Assembly: GCA_022825065.1 (NCBI GenBank)
Contig: JAJDYR010000022.1
Coordinates: 161,021 to 225,020 of the forward strand
Direction: 5' to 3'
Length of the DNA: 64,000 nucleotides
Source: a bacterium
GTDB taxonomy: Bacteria > UBA8248
Shown here one piece after another: positions 9,962-18,613 of the stretch. The notes under the pieces were generated by a model that saw only the letters and a program-made list of their open reading frames with translations, made no database searches and was not told the DNA's origin. A program made the translations under genes and the position numbers. Each line of letters opens with the position of its first letter. Positions within the stretch are counted from its first letter, which is position 1.

Positions 9962-10525
9962 TTAACCATTACTCATTGCTCGTTCATGCATCAAGCGCAA
10001 GCGGATACTATCCATCAGAAGAGGCTCACTGACAAATAACACGCCAAACGGTTTTCTACTCAAAAATTCTCCAAGTTCATTCATGGAAAAAGGCAGAATA
10101 TAAAATTCTTCCGACATGCGTTTCAAGTTCATCAAAATTTTTGGGGATATGTCCTTGGAAACAAACGTCGTCCCCATTTTCGAGAACTTTATCTTCTTGA
10201 ATACCTCCTCTTTTCCAATGGCAAGTACTCCTTTTGCTTTAGAAGCAATCAACATGCCCTCGAGGTTTCGTCTAAGAAGCATTCTCACATTTCGGCTTAA
10301 TTCGTCTGAACCAATCCTAAAATTCCTTCTTTTCAACGCAATTTCCAAGCGATTCGAAGAAACAAGCTTTGAAATGCAACTCATGTCAAAACAACAGTGC
10401 GCTCCTCTTCCCGGCAATTTTCTTCCTAGCTCGCAAACAATATTCCCTTCGGGGCCGATTACCATTCTAAAAAAATTATTCGCATTTCCTTTATTCCGAC
10501 AAGCTATACATGTTCTATCTGGCAA
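9962..10525 (-). CDS. YlxR (DUF448) fused to L7Ae/YlxQ-like domain
   Basis: The product is 187 aa. Residues 1-80 are a YlxR domain (RTCIACRNKGNANNFFRMV, LPGRGAHCC), an RNA-binding fold found between nusA and infB. Residues about 85-187 resemble the L7Ae/YlxQ family (GMLIASKAKGVLAIGKEEVFKK, then FVSKDISPKILMNL). In Bacillus the two are separate adjacent genes; here they form one reading frame. RNA-binding is inferred from family; the precise role is unknown. Confidence 0.88.
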   Translation of the reverse strand: MPDRTCIACRNKGNANNFFRMVIGPEGNIVCELGRKLPGRGAHCCFDMSCISKLVSSNRLEIALKRRNFRIGSDELSRNVRMLLRRNLEGMLIASKAKGVLAIGKEEVFKKIKFSKMGTTFVSKDISPKILMNLKRMSEEFYILPFSMNELGEFLSRKPFGVLFVSEPLLMDSIRLRLMHERAMSNG

Positions 10526-10540
10526 ACATTCATCCCTTCA

Positions 10541-11890
10541 TCAGTCCTCATCGGACTCCGAGCCAGTGGATTTCTCATGAGTTCGAGCTGCTTCGATCAG
10601 CAACTCGGCCCTTTTCGGACCAATCCCGGGAACTTCACACAATTCATCCGTCGATGCCGCGCTAATCGCCGCAATCGTAGAAAAACCATTGTCAGCCAAA
10701 AGCCGCGCCATTTTCTCACCAACAAGCTCTAGTTCTATCAATTCACTGGAAGAGTCTTCATCAGCTTCTGTTGGACGAATGCTCTCATCCTGCTCTTCTG
10801 CGCCAGCAACATCCTCTTGGCGATCATCGATCGAGAACGCCTGCTCGGCGATGATGCGTCGATATTCACCCTCACCTTTCAGATCAATTTTCCAGCCCAG
10901 GAGTTTCGCCGCCAAGCGAACATTCTGGCCGCCTTTCCCAATTGCTAGAGAGAGTTGATCGTCAGGCACTAAAACCTCCATTCGGCCTTCGTCTTCAAAC
11001 AAAGTGATGTGCTGTATCTTGGCGGGACTGAGCGCATTTGCAGCATATGTGCGTATATCGTCGTTCCAAGAGATGATATCGATCTTCTCTCCCCTGAGTT
11101 CTTGAACAATCGATTGCACACGGCTTCCACGTGTCCCTACACATGCGCCTACGGGATCTATGTCTCGCTCATGACTTACAACAGAAACTTTTGAACGTCC
11201 ACTTGGCTCTCGAACGCAACCTTTTATAGCCACTATGCCGTCGTAAATTTCGGGCACTTCCATCTCAAATAGCCGAATCAGCAAACCAGGATGTGTCCTA
11301 CTGAGAACAATTTGAGGACCTTTTGTTATTTCCCGCACCTCCATAATATAAGCGCGGATGCGATCTCCCCGCTTATAGACTTCTCTAAATATTTGCTCCC
11401 GACGAGGGAGGATCGCCTCTGTGCGCCCTATATCTACATAAATATTCCCGCGCTCTACCTGAGAAACAGACCCCGTAATCAAATCGCCTTCACGCTCCTT
11501 GAACTCCTGGTATATATTCGCACGCTCCGCTTCTCTGACTCGCTGCAATATAACTTGCTTCGCTATTTGCGCTGCTATCCTGCCCAGCCCCTCGGTCTCG
11601 ACACCCTGCGAAAGAAAATCCCCAACTTGAATATCAGGATTTTCCTTTCGCGCTTCATCTAAAAGGATTTCACTCTGAGGGTTCTGAACAATCCTGACGA
11701 CTTCTTTCGCTGCTTTGACGTCAATTTCACCAGTTTGTTCATCAAATGATACGTCCACATTTTTTCCCAAACCGTATTGCTTCTTCGCAGCTGACGCCAT
11801 TGCGATTTTTAGCGTGTCTAGCAGCACATCTTTGGAGACACCTCGCTCGCGTTCCAACTGTGTCAGGACCGCAATCAATTCTTGACTCAC
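10541..11890 (-). CDS. nusA: Transcription termination/antitermination factor NusA
   Basis: The product is 449 aa: an N-terminal RNAP-binding domain, an S1 domain (EREGDLITGSVSQVERGNIYVDIGRTEAILP), KH1 (SHERDIDPVGACVGTRGSRVQ) and KH2 (VPDDQLSLAIGKGGQNVRLAA). A single helix-hairpin-helix C-terminal repeat ends it (LCEVPGIGPKRAELL). The start is GTG, supported by GGAGGAG eight bases upstream. Length is slightly below E. coli NusA because only one C-terminal repeat is visible. Confidence 0.97.
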   Translation of the reverse strand: MSQELIAVLTQLERERGVSKDVLLDTLKIAMASAAKKQYGLGKNVDVSFDEQTGEIDVKAAKEVVRIVQNPQSEILLDEARKENPDIQVGDFLSQGVETEGLGRIAAQIAKQVILQRVREAERANIYQEFKEREGDLITGSVSQVERGNIYVDIGRTEAILPRREQIFREVYKRGDRIRAYIMEVREITKGPQIVLSRTHPGLLIRLFEMEVPEIYDGIVAIKGCVREPSGRSKVSVVSHERDIDPVGACVGTRGSRVQSIVQELRGEKIDIISWNDDIRTYAANALSPAKIQHITLFEDEGRMEVLVPDDQLSLAIGKGGQNVRLAAKLLGWKIDLKGEGEYRRIIAEQAFSIDDRQEDVAGAEEQDESIRPTEADEDSSSELIELELVGEKMARLLADNGFSTIAAISAASTDELCEVPGIGPKRAELLIEAARTHEKSTGSESDED

Positions 11891-11923
11891 AAAACCACTC
11901 CTCCATCATGGATTGAGTTGACT

Positions 11924-12424
11924 CTACACTGTATTCCCCATGCCTTGAAATTCTTTATCCCAATCCACATCCAAGTTCGCTTTTGCAATATCGGCCAGTG
12001 AAAATGAAGCTTTCTCCCCATTCTTTGATGAAATAATATGAATCATATTGTCATCAACCTCGACTATCTTCCCTACAATTCGCCTCTTTCCTTCCTTCTT
12101 GCTTTTAAGACGAATGCGCACCCGATGCCCGACATAGCGCTCAAAATCCCGGACTTTTCGAAGAGGCCTTTCGAGCCCAGGGCTCGATATCTCGAGGCGA
12201 TAAGAATTTTCAATGACGTTTTTGTCATCGAAAAATTCTCCGAGTCTCCGGCTCACTGCTACACAATCAGAAAGAAGGATACCTTCTGGCTTTTGAATAA
12301 ATATCCGAATGAGCTGTTGGCTACGGTTGCCGGTCAGTTCAATGTCAACCAATTCATACCCTAGGCCAGAAACCACCTCCTGGGCGATAGTCCATATTTG
12401 AGAGTCAACATCAATTGACACCAT
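11924..12424 (-). CDS. rimP: Ribosome maturation factor RimP
   Basis: The product is 166 aa with the RimP N-terminal fold (GLGYELVDIELTGNRSQQLIRIFI), the linker motif YRLEISSPGLERPL and a C-terminal SH3-like domain. It is needed for 30S maturation. It is the first gene of the rimP-nusA-infB superoperon, with nusA 33 bp downstream. Confidence 0.96.
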   Translation of the reverse strand: MVSIDVDSQIWTIAQEVVSGLGYELVDIELTGNRSQQLIRIFIQKPEGILLSDCVAVSRRLGEFFDDKNVIENSYRLEISSPGLERPLRKVRDFERYVGHRVRIRLKSKKEGKRRIVGKIVEVDDNMIHIISSKNGEKASFSLADIAKANLDVDWDKEFQGMGNTV

Positions 12425-12446
12425 AAACTCTATTCCGAGAATGAAT

Positions 12447-12472
12447 AAAAAAATGGGCCATCAATTGACCCA
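12447..12472 (-). terminator. Terminator-like hairpin upstream of rimP
   Basis: On the minus strand TGGGTCA-ATTGA-TGGCCCA forms a 7-bp stem with one G-U pair, followed by seven T residues. It ends 22 bp before the rimP start. It could end a short transcript from 12.5-12.7 kb or act as a leader attenuator for the nusA operon. Confidence 0.6.
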
Positions 12473-12736
12473 CTTGCTCAACAGCCAAAATCACGAACAC
12501 TTTAATAGTCATTCGAGTAAAGCGCAAGTGGAATAGCTTCTTTTTAGAACACCGGCGCATTCTTGCCCGAAGAAATGCGACGTGCTAGATTCTGCCAAAT
12601 TAAGCGGATAAACAATCTTGAAACAAAATGATCGGCGAATCAGTTTTGCGCTTTCTCTAAAATAAACCCGGTGTGGCCTTGACCAGAGAATCTCGTCTCC
12701 TGGTTGGAGTGCAATCATCAGTGAAGAGGTAAATCC
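12473..12736. other. Divergent intergenic region, rimP / E1 alpha
   Basis: This holds the leader of the rimP operon (minus) and of the dehydrogenase operon (plus). I looked for a tRNA, since metY precedes rimP in E. coli, and see none. A 69-aa minus ORF (12509-12718) has no Shine-Dalgarno and no recognisable motif. I do not call it a gene, though the terminator just after it leaves that open. Confidence 0.5.
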
Positions 12737-13708
12737 ATGATTCGATTGACAAAGGTCAAGGCCCTTTGGATTTACGAAACAATGGTTCGCATTCGCAGGT
12801 TCGAGGAGCGTTCCATCGAGTTATTTCAGGCAGGAGAATTGCCGGGCTTCCTTCACGCCTATATCGGCGAGGAAGCTGTCGCTGCCGGGGTTTGTGCTCA
12901 CCTGACTCCTAAAGACCAAATCACATCTACACACCGAGGTCATGGGCACATGATCGCCAAGGGGCTCCAATATGAAGGCATGTTCGCCGAGTTGTACGCC
13001 CGCGCGACTGGCTATTGCAAAGGAAAAGGAGGATCGATGCACATCGCCGATCAGGACCTGGGAGTCTTGGGGGCGAATGGCATTGTGGGCGGTGGGATCC
13101 CCATAGCCGCCGGCGCCGCCTTGGGGCTTCGATTGAAAGGAGAAAAACACGTCGCTGTCAGTTTCTTCGGCGACGGAGCCAGCAACGAAGGCGCATTCCA
13201 TGAGGGTATCAACATTGCCGCCACCTGGAAGCTGCCTGCTGTGTTTGTCTGCGAGAACAACGGATTTGCCGAAAGCACGCCTCGCGCTGATCATCAGGCG
13301 GTTCAGGATATCGCCGATCGAGCTAAAGCTTACGGCATGCCTGGAATCGTTGTCGATGGCATGGAACCCCAAGCAGTATATGAAGTGGCGGGCGAAGCGA
13401 TTGCGCGCGCCCGCAAAGGAGAGGGACCCACGCTGATCGAAGCGAAAACAATGCGTTTTTTGGGCCATTACGTGGGCGACCCCGGCACCGCTTACGGGCA
13501 CGATAAAGAGGTGGGCAAGTGGCTCAAACGCGACCCGATCATCACGTTTGCAGAAGTACTCGTGAAGAAAAAATGGTTGGGCAAAAAAAGTATCGACGCC
13601 ATCCATGCGAAAGTGAACGAAGAGATGGAAGAGGCCATCGAATTCGCCCGGAAAAGCCCGGAGCCCGAGCTCGGTGACGCCATGACAGATATCTACGCGT
13701 CCGTTTAG
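12737..13708 (+). CDS. 2-oxoacid/acetoin dehydrogenase E1 alpha subunit (TPP-dependent)
   Basis: The product is 323 aa. The thiamine-diphosphate motif is GDGASNEGAFHEGIN...CENN (around residues 145-175). The family segment GYCKGKGGSMHI and the regulatory-loop region with GHYVGDP are also present. With E1 beta it decarboxylates a 2-oxoacid (pyruvate) or acetoin and passes the acyl group to E2 lipoyl. The length and GKGGSMH context fit the AcoA/PdhA short form of Gram-positive and deltaproteobacterial type. GAAGAGG precedes the ATG. The 9-bp gap to E1 beta indicates an operon. Substrate cannot be fixed from sequence alone. Confidence 0.9.
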   Translation: MIRLTKVKALWIYETMVRIRRFEERSIELFQAGELPGFLHAYIGEEAVAAGVCAHLTPKDQITSTHRGHGHMIAKGLQYEGMFAELYARATGYCKGKGGSMHIADQDLGVLGANGIVGGGIPIAAGAALGLRLKGEKHVAVSFFGDGASNEGAFHEGINIAATWKLPAVFVCENNGFAESTPRADHQAVQDIADRAKAYGMPGIVVDGMEPQAVYEVAGEAIARARKGEGPTLIEAKTMRFLGHYVGDPGTAYGHDKEVGKWLKRDPIITFAEVLVKKKWLGKKSIDAIHAKVNEEMEEAIEFARKSPEPELGDAMTDIYASV

Positions 13709-13717
13709 GGAAAGGAA

Positions 13718-14698
13718 ATGCGCGAGATTTTATACCGGGAAGCCATTATCGAGGCCCTGGATGAGGAAATGGCGAGAGATGACTCGGTTTTTCTACTCGG
13801 AGAGGATATCGCCGAATTCGGCGGCTCATACAAGACGACCGTGGGTCTTTTGGAGAAATATGGCGCTGCGCGGGTGAGAAACACGCCCATCTCCGAGCAA
13901 GGCATCATCGGCACGGCCCTTGGGTCGGCGCTCGTAGGCATGCGCCCCGTGGCGGAGTTGATGTATATCGATTTTTCCGCCGTCGCCATGGATCAAATCG
14001 TCAACCAGGTCGCCAAGGTCCGTTACATGTTCGGCGGCAAGGCGAATACCTCACTCGTCATCAGAACTCAGGGCGGTGCGGGACGCAGTTCCGCCGCCCA
14101 GCATGCGCAAAGCCTGGAAGCGTGGTTCGTCCATGTACCGGGACTCAAAGTGGTCATGCCCTCCAGCGCACGAGACGCCAAAGGTCTCCTGAAAGCAGCC
14201 ATCAGGGATGACGACCCGGTTTTCTTCATCGAACACAAACTCCTTTACCTGGAAAGAGGCGCTGTTTCCGAAGAAGAAGAGATCATCCCCATCGGCGTAG
14301 CCGAGGTGAAAAGAGAGGGGAGCGACCTCACCATCGTCGCCACCTCCTCGATGGTCGGCAAATCGCTCGCTGCGGCAAAAGAACTTGAAAATGAGGGCGT
14401 AAGCTGCGAGGTCATCGACCCCAGAACGCTTTTCCCGCTGGATACGGAGACAATTCTCGGCTCCGTCCGAAAGACGGGACGGCTCCTCATCACCCATGAG
14501 GCGGTGCAGCGGTGTGGCTGGGGTGCGGAAATCGCCGCCTTGGCCGCCAAGGACGCTTTTGACTACCTCGACGCGCCCATTGAGCGCGTCTGCGCCAAGG
14601 AAACGCCGGTGCCCTTTTCTCCCAAACTCGAATCCTATGTCATACCCGATAAAGATGACGTAATCGCCGGGGTTCGTGGTATGTTAGAGACGGTGTAA
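13718..14698 (+). CDS. 2-oxoacid/acetoin dehydrogenase E1 beta subunit
   Basis: The product is 326 aa with the transketolase pyrimidine-binding domain at the N terminus (YREAIIEALDEEMARDDSV, LLGEDIAEFGGSYKTT, ISEQGIIGTALGSAL). The transketolase C-terminal domain follows (CEVIDPRTLFPLDTETI). It forms the alpha2beta2 E1 heterotetramer with the preceding gene. The start overlaps a good GGAAAGG site. Third-gene spacing of 36 bp to E2 supports a single operon. Confidence 0.92.
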   Translation: MREILYREAIIEALDEEMARDDSVFLLGEDIAEFGGSYKTTVGLLEKYGAARVRNTPISEQGIIGTALGSALVGMRPVAELMYIDFSAVAMDQIVNQVAKVRYMFGGKANTSLVIRTQGGAGRSSAAQHAQSLEAWFVHVPGLKVVMPSSARDAKGLLKAAIRDDDPVFFIEHKLLYLERGAVSEEEEIIPIGVAEVKREGSDLTIVATSSMVGKSLAAAKELENEGVSCEVIDPRTLFPLDTETILGSVRKTGRLLITHEAVQRCGWGAEIAALAAKDAFDYLDAPIERVCAKETPVPFSPKLESYVIPDKDDVIAGVRGMLETV

Positions 14699-14734
14699 TT
14701 CCACAACACTTCCAATCATTAGGAGCAAAGATTC

Positions 14735-15988
14735 ATGGCCACCCCTCTCCCGATGCCTAAGCTCGGCCTTACCATGGAAGAAGGAACTATCCTCAAGTGG
14801 CGAAAAGGCGAGGGTGAAGCGGTCGAAAAAGGCGAGATCATCCTCGACATCCAGACAGACAAGGTTGAATACGAGGTCGAATCGCCGGATGGCGGCCTCC
14901 TGCTCAAAACACTGGCGGGAGAAGGCGACGTCGTTCCCTGCGGCACGGACATCGCCGTTATCGGCGAAGAGGGAGAGAACATCAGCGATTTTGGAGGTAC
15001 GCCCGCCAAGGCCCCGGTAGAGACTGAACCCGAGGCAGCGGAGGCACTTCCGACGCCACCACCCGCCCCCTCGAAAACTGCCCCTGCTCCGGCGGCCCCC
15101 GTGGCGGCGCAACCCGCTCGCACCGGCCGAATTTTCGCCAGTCCGGCCGCCAGGCGCGTGGCCCGCGAGTTGGGTATCGATTACCGCACTCTCAAGGGCT
15201 CAGGCCCCGGTGGCAGAATCGTTCAGGCCGACGTGAGAGCGGCTGCGGCATCGGGCATTCCTGCCGCCGTAACGGCCGCTGCGAGCGGCCCCGCTGCCGT
15301 CGCGGGTTCAACACCTTTGGCCGGGATGCGGAAAATCATTGCCGAGCGCATGCTCTCCAGCTGGTCCCAGGTGCCGCGCATCACGATGCAGGCCGAGGTG
15401 GACCTAACGAATCTTCTGGCCGTACGCGAGGCCAGCCGCCAGGCGTGGGAAAACGACCTCGGCGTCAAGGTATCCATCAACGATCTCATCCTCTTCTACA
15501 CCGCCCGCGCCGTGCGCCGCTGCCCGGCCGTGAACGTCCGCCTCACCGAAAACGCCCTGGAGCAAATGCAGGACGTGAACATCGGCGTGGCCGTAGCCGT
15601 CGAGCAGGGCTTGATGGTGCCCGTCATCCGGGGCGCCGACCAGAAATCCATCGACGCCATTTCGCGCGAGTCGCGGGCGCTGGCCGAAGCAGCCCGCGCG
15701 GGCGCTTTGGGACTCGATGCGCTCGAGGGCGGCACCTTCACGGTCTCGAACCTGGGGGCGTACGGGGTCGACCACTTCAGCGCCATCATCAACCACCCCG
15801 AATCCGCCATCCTATCGGTCGGGGCGGCGCGAGAGCGCGCCGTCGTGCGAAACGGCGAGGTCGTGGCCCGGACGACGGCCTTCGTCGGCATCAACGCCGA
15901 CCACCGCGTGGTGGACGGCGCGCCGGCGGCCGAATTCCTCTCTACGCTGAAAGAGATGCTCGAACACCCCAAGGTGATGCCTGCTTAA
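14735..15988 (+). CDS. Dihydrolipoamide acyltransferase (E2)
   Basis: The product is 417 aa. A lipoyl domain occupies residues 1-80, with the lipoylated lysine in DIQTDKVEYEVES (about K43). A Pro/Ala linker follows. The peripheral-subunit-binding domain is at FASPAARRVARELGIDY. The CoA acyltransferase catalytic domain ends with the active-site HRVVDGAPAAEFL. It transfers the acyl group to CoA at the core of the complex. One lipoyl domain is present. No E3 (lipoamide dehydrogenase) is found in the window, so E3 must be encoded elsewhere. Confidence 0.95.
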   Translation: MATPLPMPKLGLTMEEGTILKWRKGEGEAVEKGEIILDIQTDKVEYEVESPDGGLLLKTLAGEGDVVPCGTDIAVIGEEGENISDFGGTPAKAPVETEPEAAEALPTPPPAPSKTAPAPAAPVAAQPARTGRIFASPAARRVARELGIDYRTLKGSGPGGRIVQADVRAAAASGIPAAVTAAASGPAAVAGSTPLAGMRKIIAERMLSSWSQVPRITMQAEVDLTNLLAVREASRQAWENDLGVKVSINDLILFYTARAVRRCPAVNVRLTENALEQMQDVNIGVAVAVEQGLMVPVIRGADQKSIDAISRESRALAEAARAGALGLDALEGGTFTVSNLGAYGVDHFSAIINHPESAILSVGAARERAVVRNGEVVARTTAFVGINADHRVVDGAPAAEFLSTLKEMLEHPKVMPA

Positions 15989-16636
15989 GAGTCAAACCTT
16001 TTGATATCAGTAACTTGAAAATAGATTGTTCATCCAGTTTATATTTCGTGAATTTATCGAAAAACCCCGTGAATTTATCTAATTTTATCGAATTGTTCGG
16101 GAATTCACTGACGGCCCCTGCTCGGGTTTGATAGCGGTTCACCGGTCCGCGGAGAAGAAATTCGCCGCGGCTCAAAAAGCAGGTGTGGTTCCGATCCGAC
16201 GCCGAATCGCCTTTCCATTTTCTCCCCCTGCTCCCATCCATGAGAACACGCGCTGTCGCGCGAGGGATTCTCGCCCATCCCGGCGAAAAACCGCCGGCGG
16301 CAAATGCGGGGAAATGCGCGGCCGATCACCGTCCCGAGAAAGAAAGATTTTCCGGACCCTCAAAAACGCGTGGACGGCGCATGACATCCGCTTCGACCGA
16401 TGAGCGAGAGTTCCCGTTTTCCCGGAAATTGCGAAGCGGTATTTCCCTGCTTCCAGGGCGGAACAACCACGCCGTATGGATCAACACGATCCTCCCTCCT
16501 CCCTCGGGGTTTACCCCGTTTCCCTGCCCCCGCCTCGTGTTGTATGATTATTTCTATTGAGGCGCGCGCTCAGTTGCGGCCCATGATTCGAGAATAACCG
16601 CCCCCCGGCGACGCCGGGTCAATCAGGAGACAGGCA
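15989..16636. other. Gap without a supportable gene
   Basis: About 650 bp. The first 120 bp are unusually AT-rich with a short repeated phrase (GTGAATTTATC twice near 16048-16080). The rest is GC-rich with several overlapping short ORFs on both strands, none with a start site or family resemblance. I see no RNA gene. Confidence 0.5.
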
Positions 16637-17047
16637 ATGGCCGAGACAGTTCGTGAAGTACCCTACTATTACATGACCGCATCGAATAAGCCGGGAGAGG
16701 GCGCCGTCCTCGCCTCCATGTTGAAGGATGCCGGCGTCAGCCTGCTGGCGGTGCACGCCTTCCCCGAGCGCAGGCGCGTTCAGGTCGACATCGTGCCCGA
16801 GGACGCACGCGCCTTCACCTCCTTCGCGCGCAAGGCGAAGATCAAGCTCAGCCCGCGGAAAAAGGCCTTCCTCGTCGAGGGCACGGACCGCACGGGAGCG
16901 CTGCTGCCGATTTTCACCAAGCTCGGTGACGCCGGCATCAACATCACCGCCATCACGGCCATCGCCGCGGGCAGGAAGCGCTACGGGGCCATCTTCTGGG
17001 TGAATCCCAAGGATCACGGCAAGGCCAAGAGAGCGCTGGGCGTGTAG
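16637..17047 (+). CDS. Small ACT-domain protein (two ACT-like repeats)
   Basis: The product is 136 aa and appears to contain two ACT-type beta-alpha-beta repeats: residues about 8-65 (ASNKPGEGAVLASMLKDAGVSLLAVHAF) and 72-136 (FLVEGTDRTGALLPIFTKLGDAGINITAITAI). ACT domains bind small ligands such as amino acids and regulate enzymes. No catalytic domain is attached, so a regulatory or sensory role is inferred. AGGAG lies upstream of the ATG. The gene appears monocistronic. Confidence 0.75.
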   Translation: MAETVREVPYYYMTASNKPGEGAVLASMLKDAGVSLLAVHAFPERRRVQVDIVPEDARAFTSFARKAKIKLSPRKKAFLVEGTDRTGALLPIFTKLGDAGINITAITAIAAGRKRYGAIFWVNPKDHGKAKRALGV

Positions 17048-17125
17048 CGGATAAAACCCGACCACAGAGGGGTTGTTGAATAGCCCCTGCAATGACGGCA
17101 ATTAGATTCCGCTTGCCGAAGGGAG

Positions 17126-17195
17126 TGTAGGGGCCGCATACATGCGGCCCTCGTAGTGGGTGAAAAAACAGGGTCGCATATATGCGACCCCTACA
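17126..17195. repeat. Paired GTAGGGG-CGCATATATGCG-CCCCTAC palindromic element
   Basis: Two perfect palindromes lie side by side: GGGCCGCATACATGCGGCCC (17131-17150) and GGGTCGCATATATGCGACCC (17171-17190). The outer flanks TGTAGGGG and CCCCTACA also pair, so the whole 70 bp can fold as one or as two hairpins. Related copies are at 20114 and, as a half copy, at 52031. Confidence 0.85.
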
Positions 17196-17211
17196 GAAAA
17201 AACTCACATCC

Positions 17212-17679
17212 CTACCCCAACGCCAACTCCATGAAGAGCGCCCCCTCCACGGGGTTTTCGGTATACGGGTCAATCTCCACAAAACCCATCGAGCGGTAAA
17301 GGGCGATGGCCTCTTGCATGGAGGGCAGTGTATCCAAGCGCATCCTGGCGTAGCCCATCTCCCGCGCCTCCCGGACGACCTCCTCCGCACACCTTCTCCC
17401 CAAGGCGCGCCCCCTGAATACAGGCCTTAGATAAAGCCGCTTCATCTCGCAGATTCCGCCGCCCAAATCCCGAAGCGCGACGCCGCCCGCTGTGGCGTCT
17501 CCTGCACGCAACAAGAGAAACCTTCCCGCCGGCGGGCCGTACATCCGCTCCAGGGTCTCGACTTCCTCCTCGAAGCCTTGAAAGCACAGGTCCACCTCGC
17601 TTGCGGCCTCGTACTCGCGCAGCAAGGTTCGAGCCTCCCGGTAGTCTTCTTCCGTCTGCGCGATGATGAATTCGGGCAT
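17212..17679 (-). CDS. GNAT family N-acetyltransferase
   Basis: The product is 155 aa, typical of a single GNAT domain. The acetyl-CoA-binding motif A is MKRLYLRPVFRGRALGRRCAEEVVREAREMG, with the R-x-x-G-x-G/A turn, and the C-terminal part YRSMGFVEIDPYTENP is characteristic. It transfers acetyl from acetyl-CoA to an unidentified amine. It stands alone between repeat-rich gaps. The start at 17679 has GGGAAG upstream. Confidence 0.88.
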   Translation of the reverse strand: MPEFIIAQTEEDYREARTLLREYEAASEVDLCFQGFEEEVETLERMYGPPAGRFLLLRAGDATAGGVALRDLGGGICEMKRLYLRPVFRGRALGRRCAEEVVREAREMGYARMRLDTLPSMQEAIALYRSMGFVEIDPYTENPVEGALFMELALG

Positions 17680-17800
17680 CTTCCCGTCGTCTCCTCGCGC
17701 CCATCCTACAGCGAACAGGAGCGAACCTGCACGTCCGCCCCGGGGTTCCTCGCTCCGAATATCTCCTCCCCCGGCAAACGCGTGGAAGCCCCGGCGCCCT

Positions 17801-17889
17801 CATCCTGAGTAGGCCCGCAGGGCCGTATCGAAGGGCTGGGGCGAGGAGCGCGCCCCTCGATACGCGGCTTCGCCGCTACTCGGGGTGAG
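17801..17889. repeat. Long imperfect hairpin repeat (CTGAGTAG...CGTATCGAAGGG)
   Basis: The left arm CCTGAGTAGGCCCGCAGGGCCGTATCGAAGGG and its inverted partner CCCCTCGATACGCGGCTTCGCCGCTACTCGGGGTG form about 32-nt arms around a short centre. A single-arm relative, also with CCTGAGTAG and CGTATCGAAGGG, is at 52092-52135. It has no coding content. Confidence 0.75.
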
Positions 17890-18027
17890 GGGGAGATTGG
17901 ATCGTAGAGGTGGACGCGCCGTCGTGAAACATGAAAGACAAAATCTCTGGATTCGGCCTTTCCTCCTCCCAATCGGAAATAACACCGGGATGACGGCAAA
18001 CCAGGCATTATTCCGCCCTCGCTCGCA

Positions 18028-18365
18028 GGGGCCTGTTGAAAAAGTCATCCTTGGTCGGAATTGACCACCGCCGTCATTCCGACAATCAATGCCGACCGAG
18101 GAGGGAGGGATTGCCCGGAATCCATTTTATGGTTTTTGCTTTCGTTTTCGCATTTGATTCCGACCCGCAAGAGGGAGTGCCACGCCCGAATCCTGAACGA
18201 ATAAGGTGTATATAAATGGCGGCGTCAGTATCTTCCCCGCTCGGGAGAGAGGACGTCCGTGCGAAAGGCCAAGGGTAAAGGCGAAAATGGATTCCGGCTT
18301 TCGCCGGAATGACGAACAAAAGCGAAGGTCAATGCTAGGCGAAGCGAGGCTTTTTCAACAGCCCC
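18028..18365. repeat. MITE-like non-coding element with nested inverted repeats
   Basis: The outer ends are GGGGCCTGTTGAAAAAG (18028) and CTTTTTCAACAGCCCC (18350-18365). Inside these is a perfect 14-bp inverted pair, CCGGAATCCATTTT (18115) and AAAATGGATTCCGG (18284), and a shorter pair GTCATTCC/GGAATGAC. No transposase reading frame is inside. The same TGTTGAAAAA/TTTTTCAACA ends bound the larger elements at 36.5 and 52.2 kb. The rest of the 17680-18613 gap shows no gene. Confidence 0.75.
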
Positions 18366-18613
18366 TACGGCTGCCGAATGACGGCCAAAACGACGGTGAT
18401 TCTCACCCGTACAGGAGAAGATTTTGCGCCCCAAACCCACAGATCACGAACTGTGGGACGACTATGAGTCGGGGTACGCCCCTGCGTCGGCAATCATCCG
18501 TCGATGGCGATGACGCCCCTCTTCACCCACCATGATGACGCAGCCTCCGCCCGCGCTTATAATGGCGCATCGCCCGTCTGCGGCTTTTCGGATTTGAGAA
18601 GGAGTCCAGAATC

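Noticed and set aside
12509-12718. 69-aa minus ORF upstream of rimP
   Set aside because: No Shine-Dalgarno, no recognisable motif; recorded only in the intergenic entry.
16183-16560. Short ORFs in the 16.0-16.6 kb gap
   Set aside because: Several mutually overlapping frames on both strands, none with a start site or homology.
17126-17195. CRISPR-like repeats
   Set aside because: Only palindromic pairs, no regular spacer array and no cas genes anywhere in the window.
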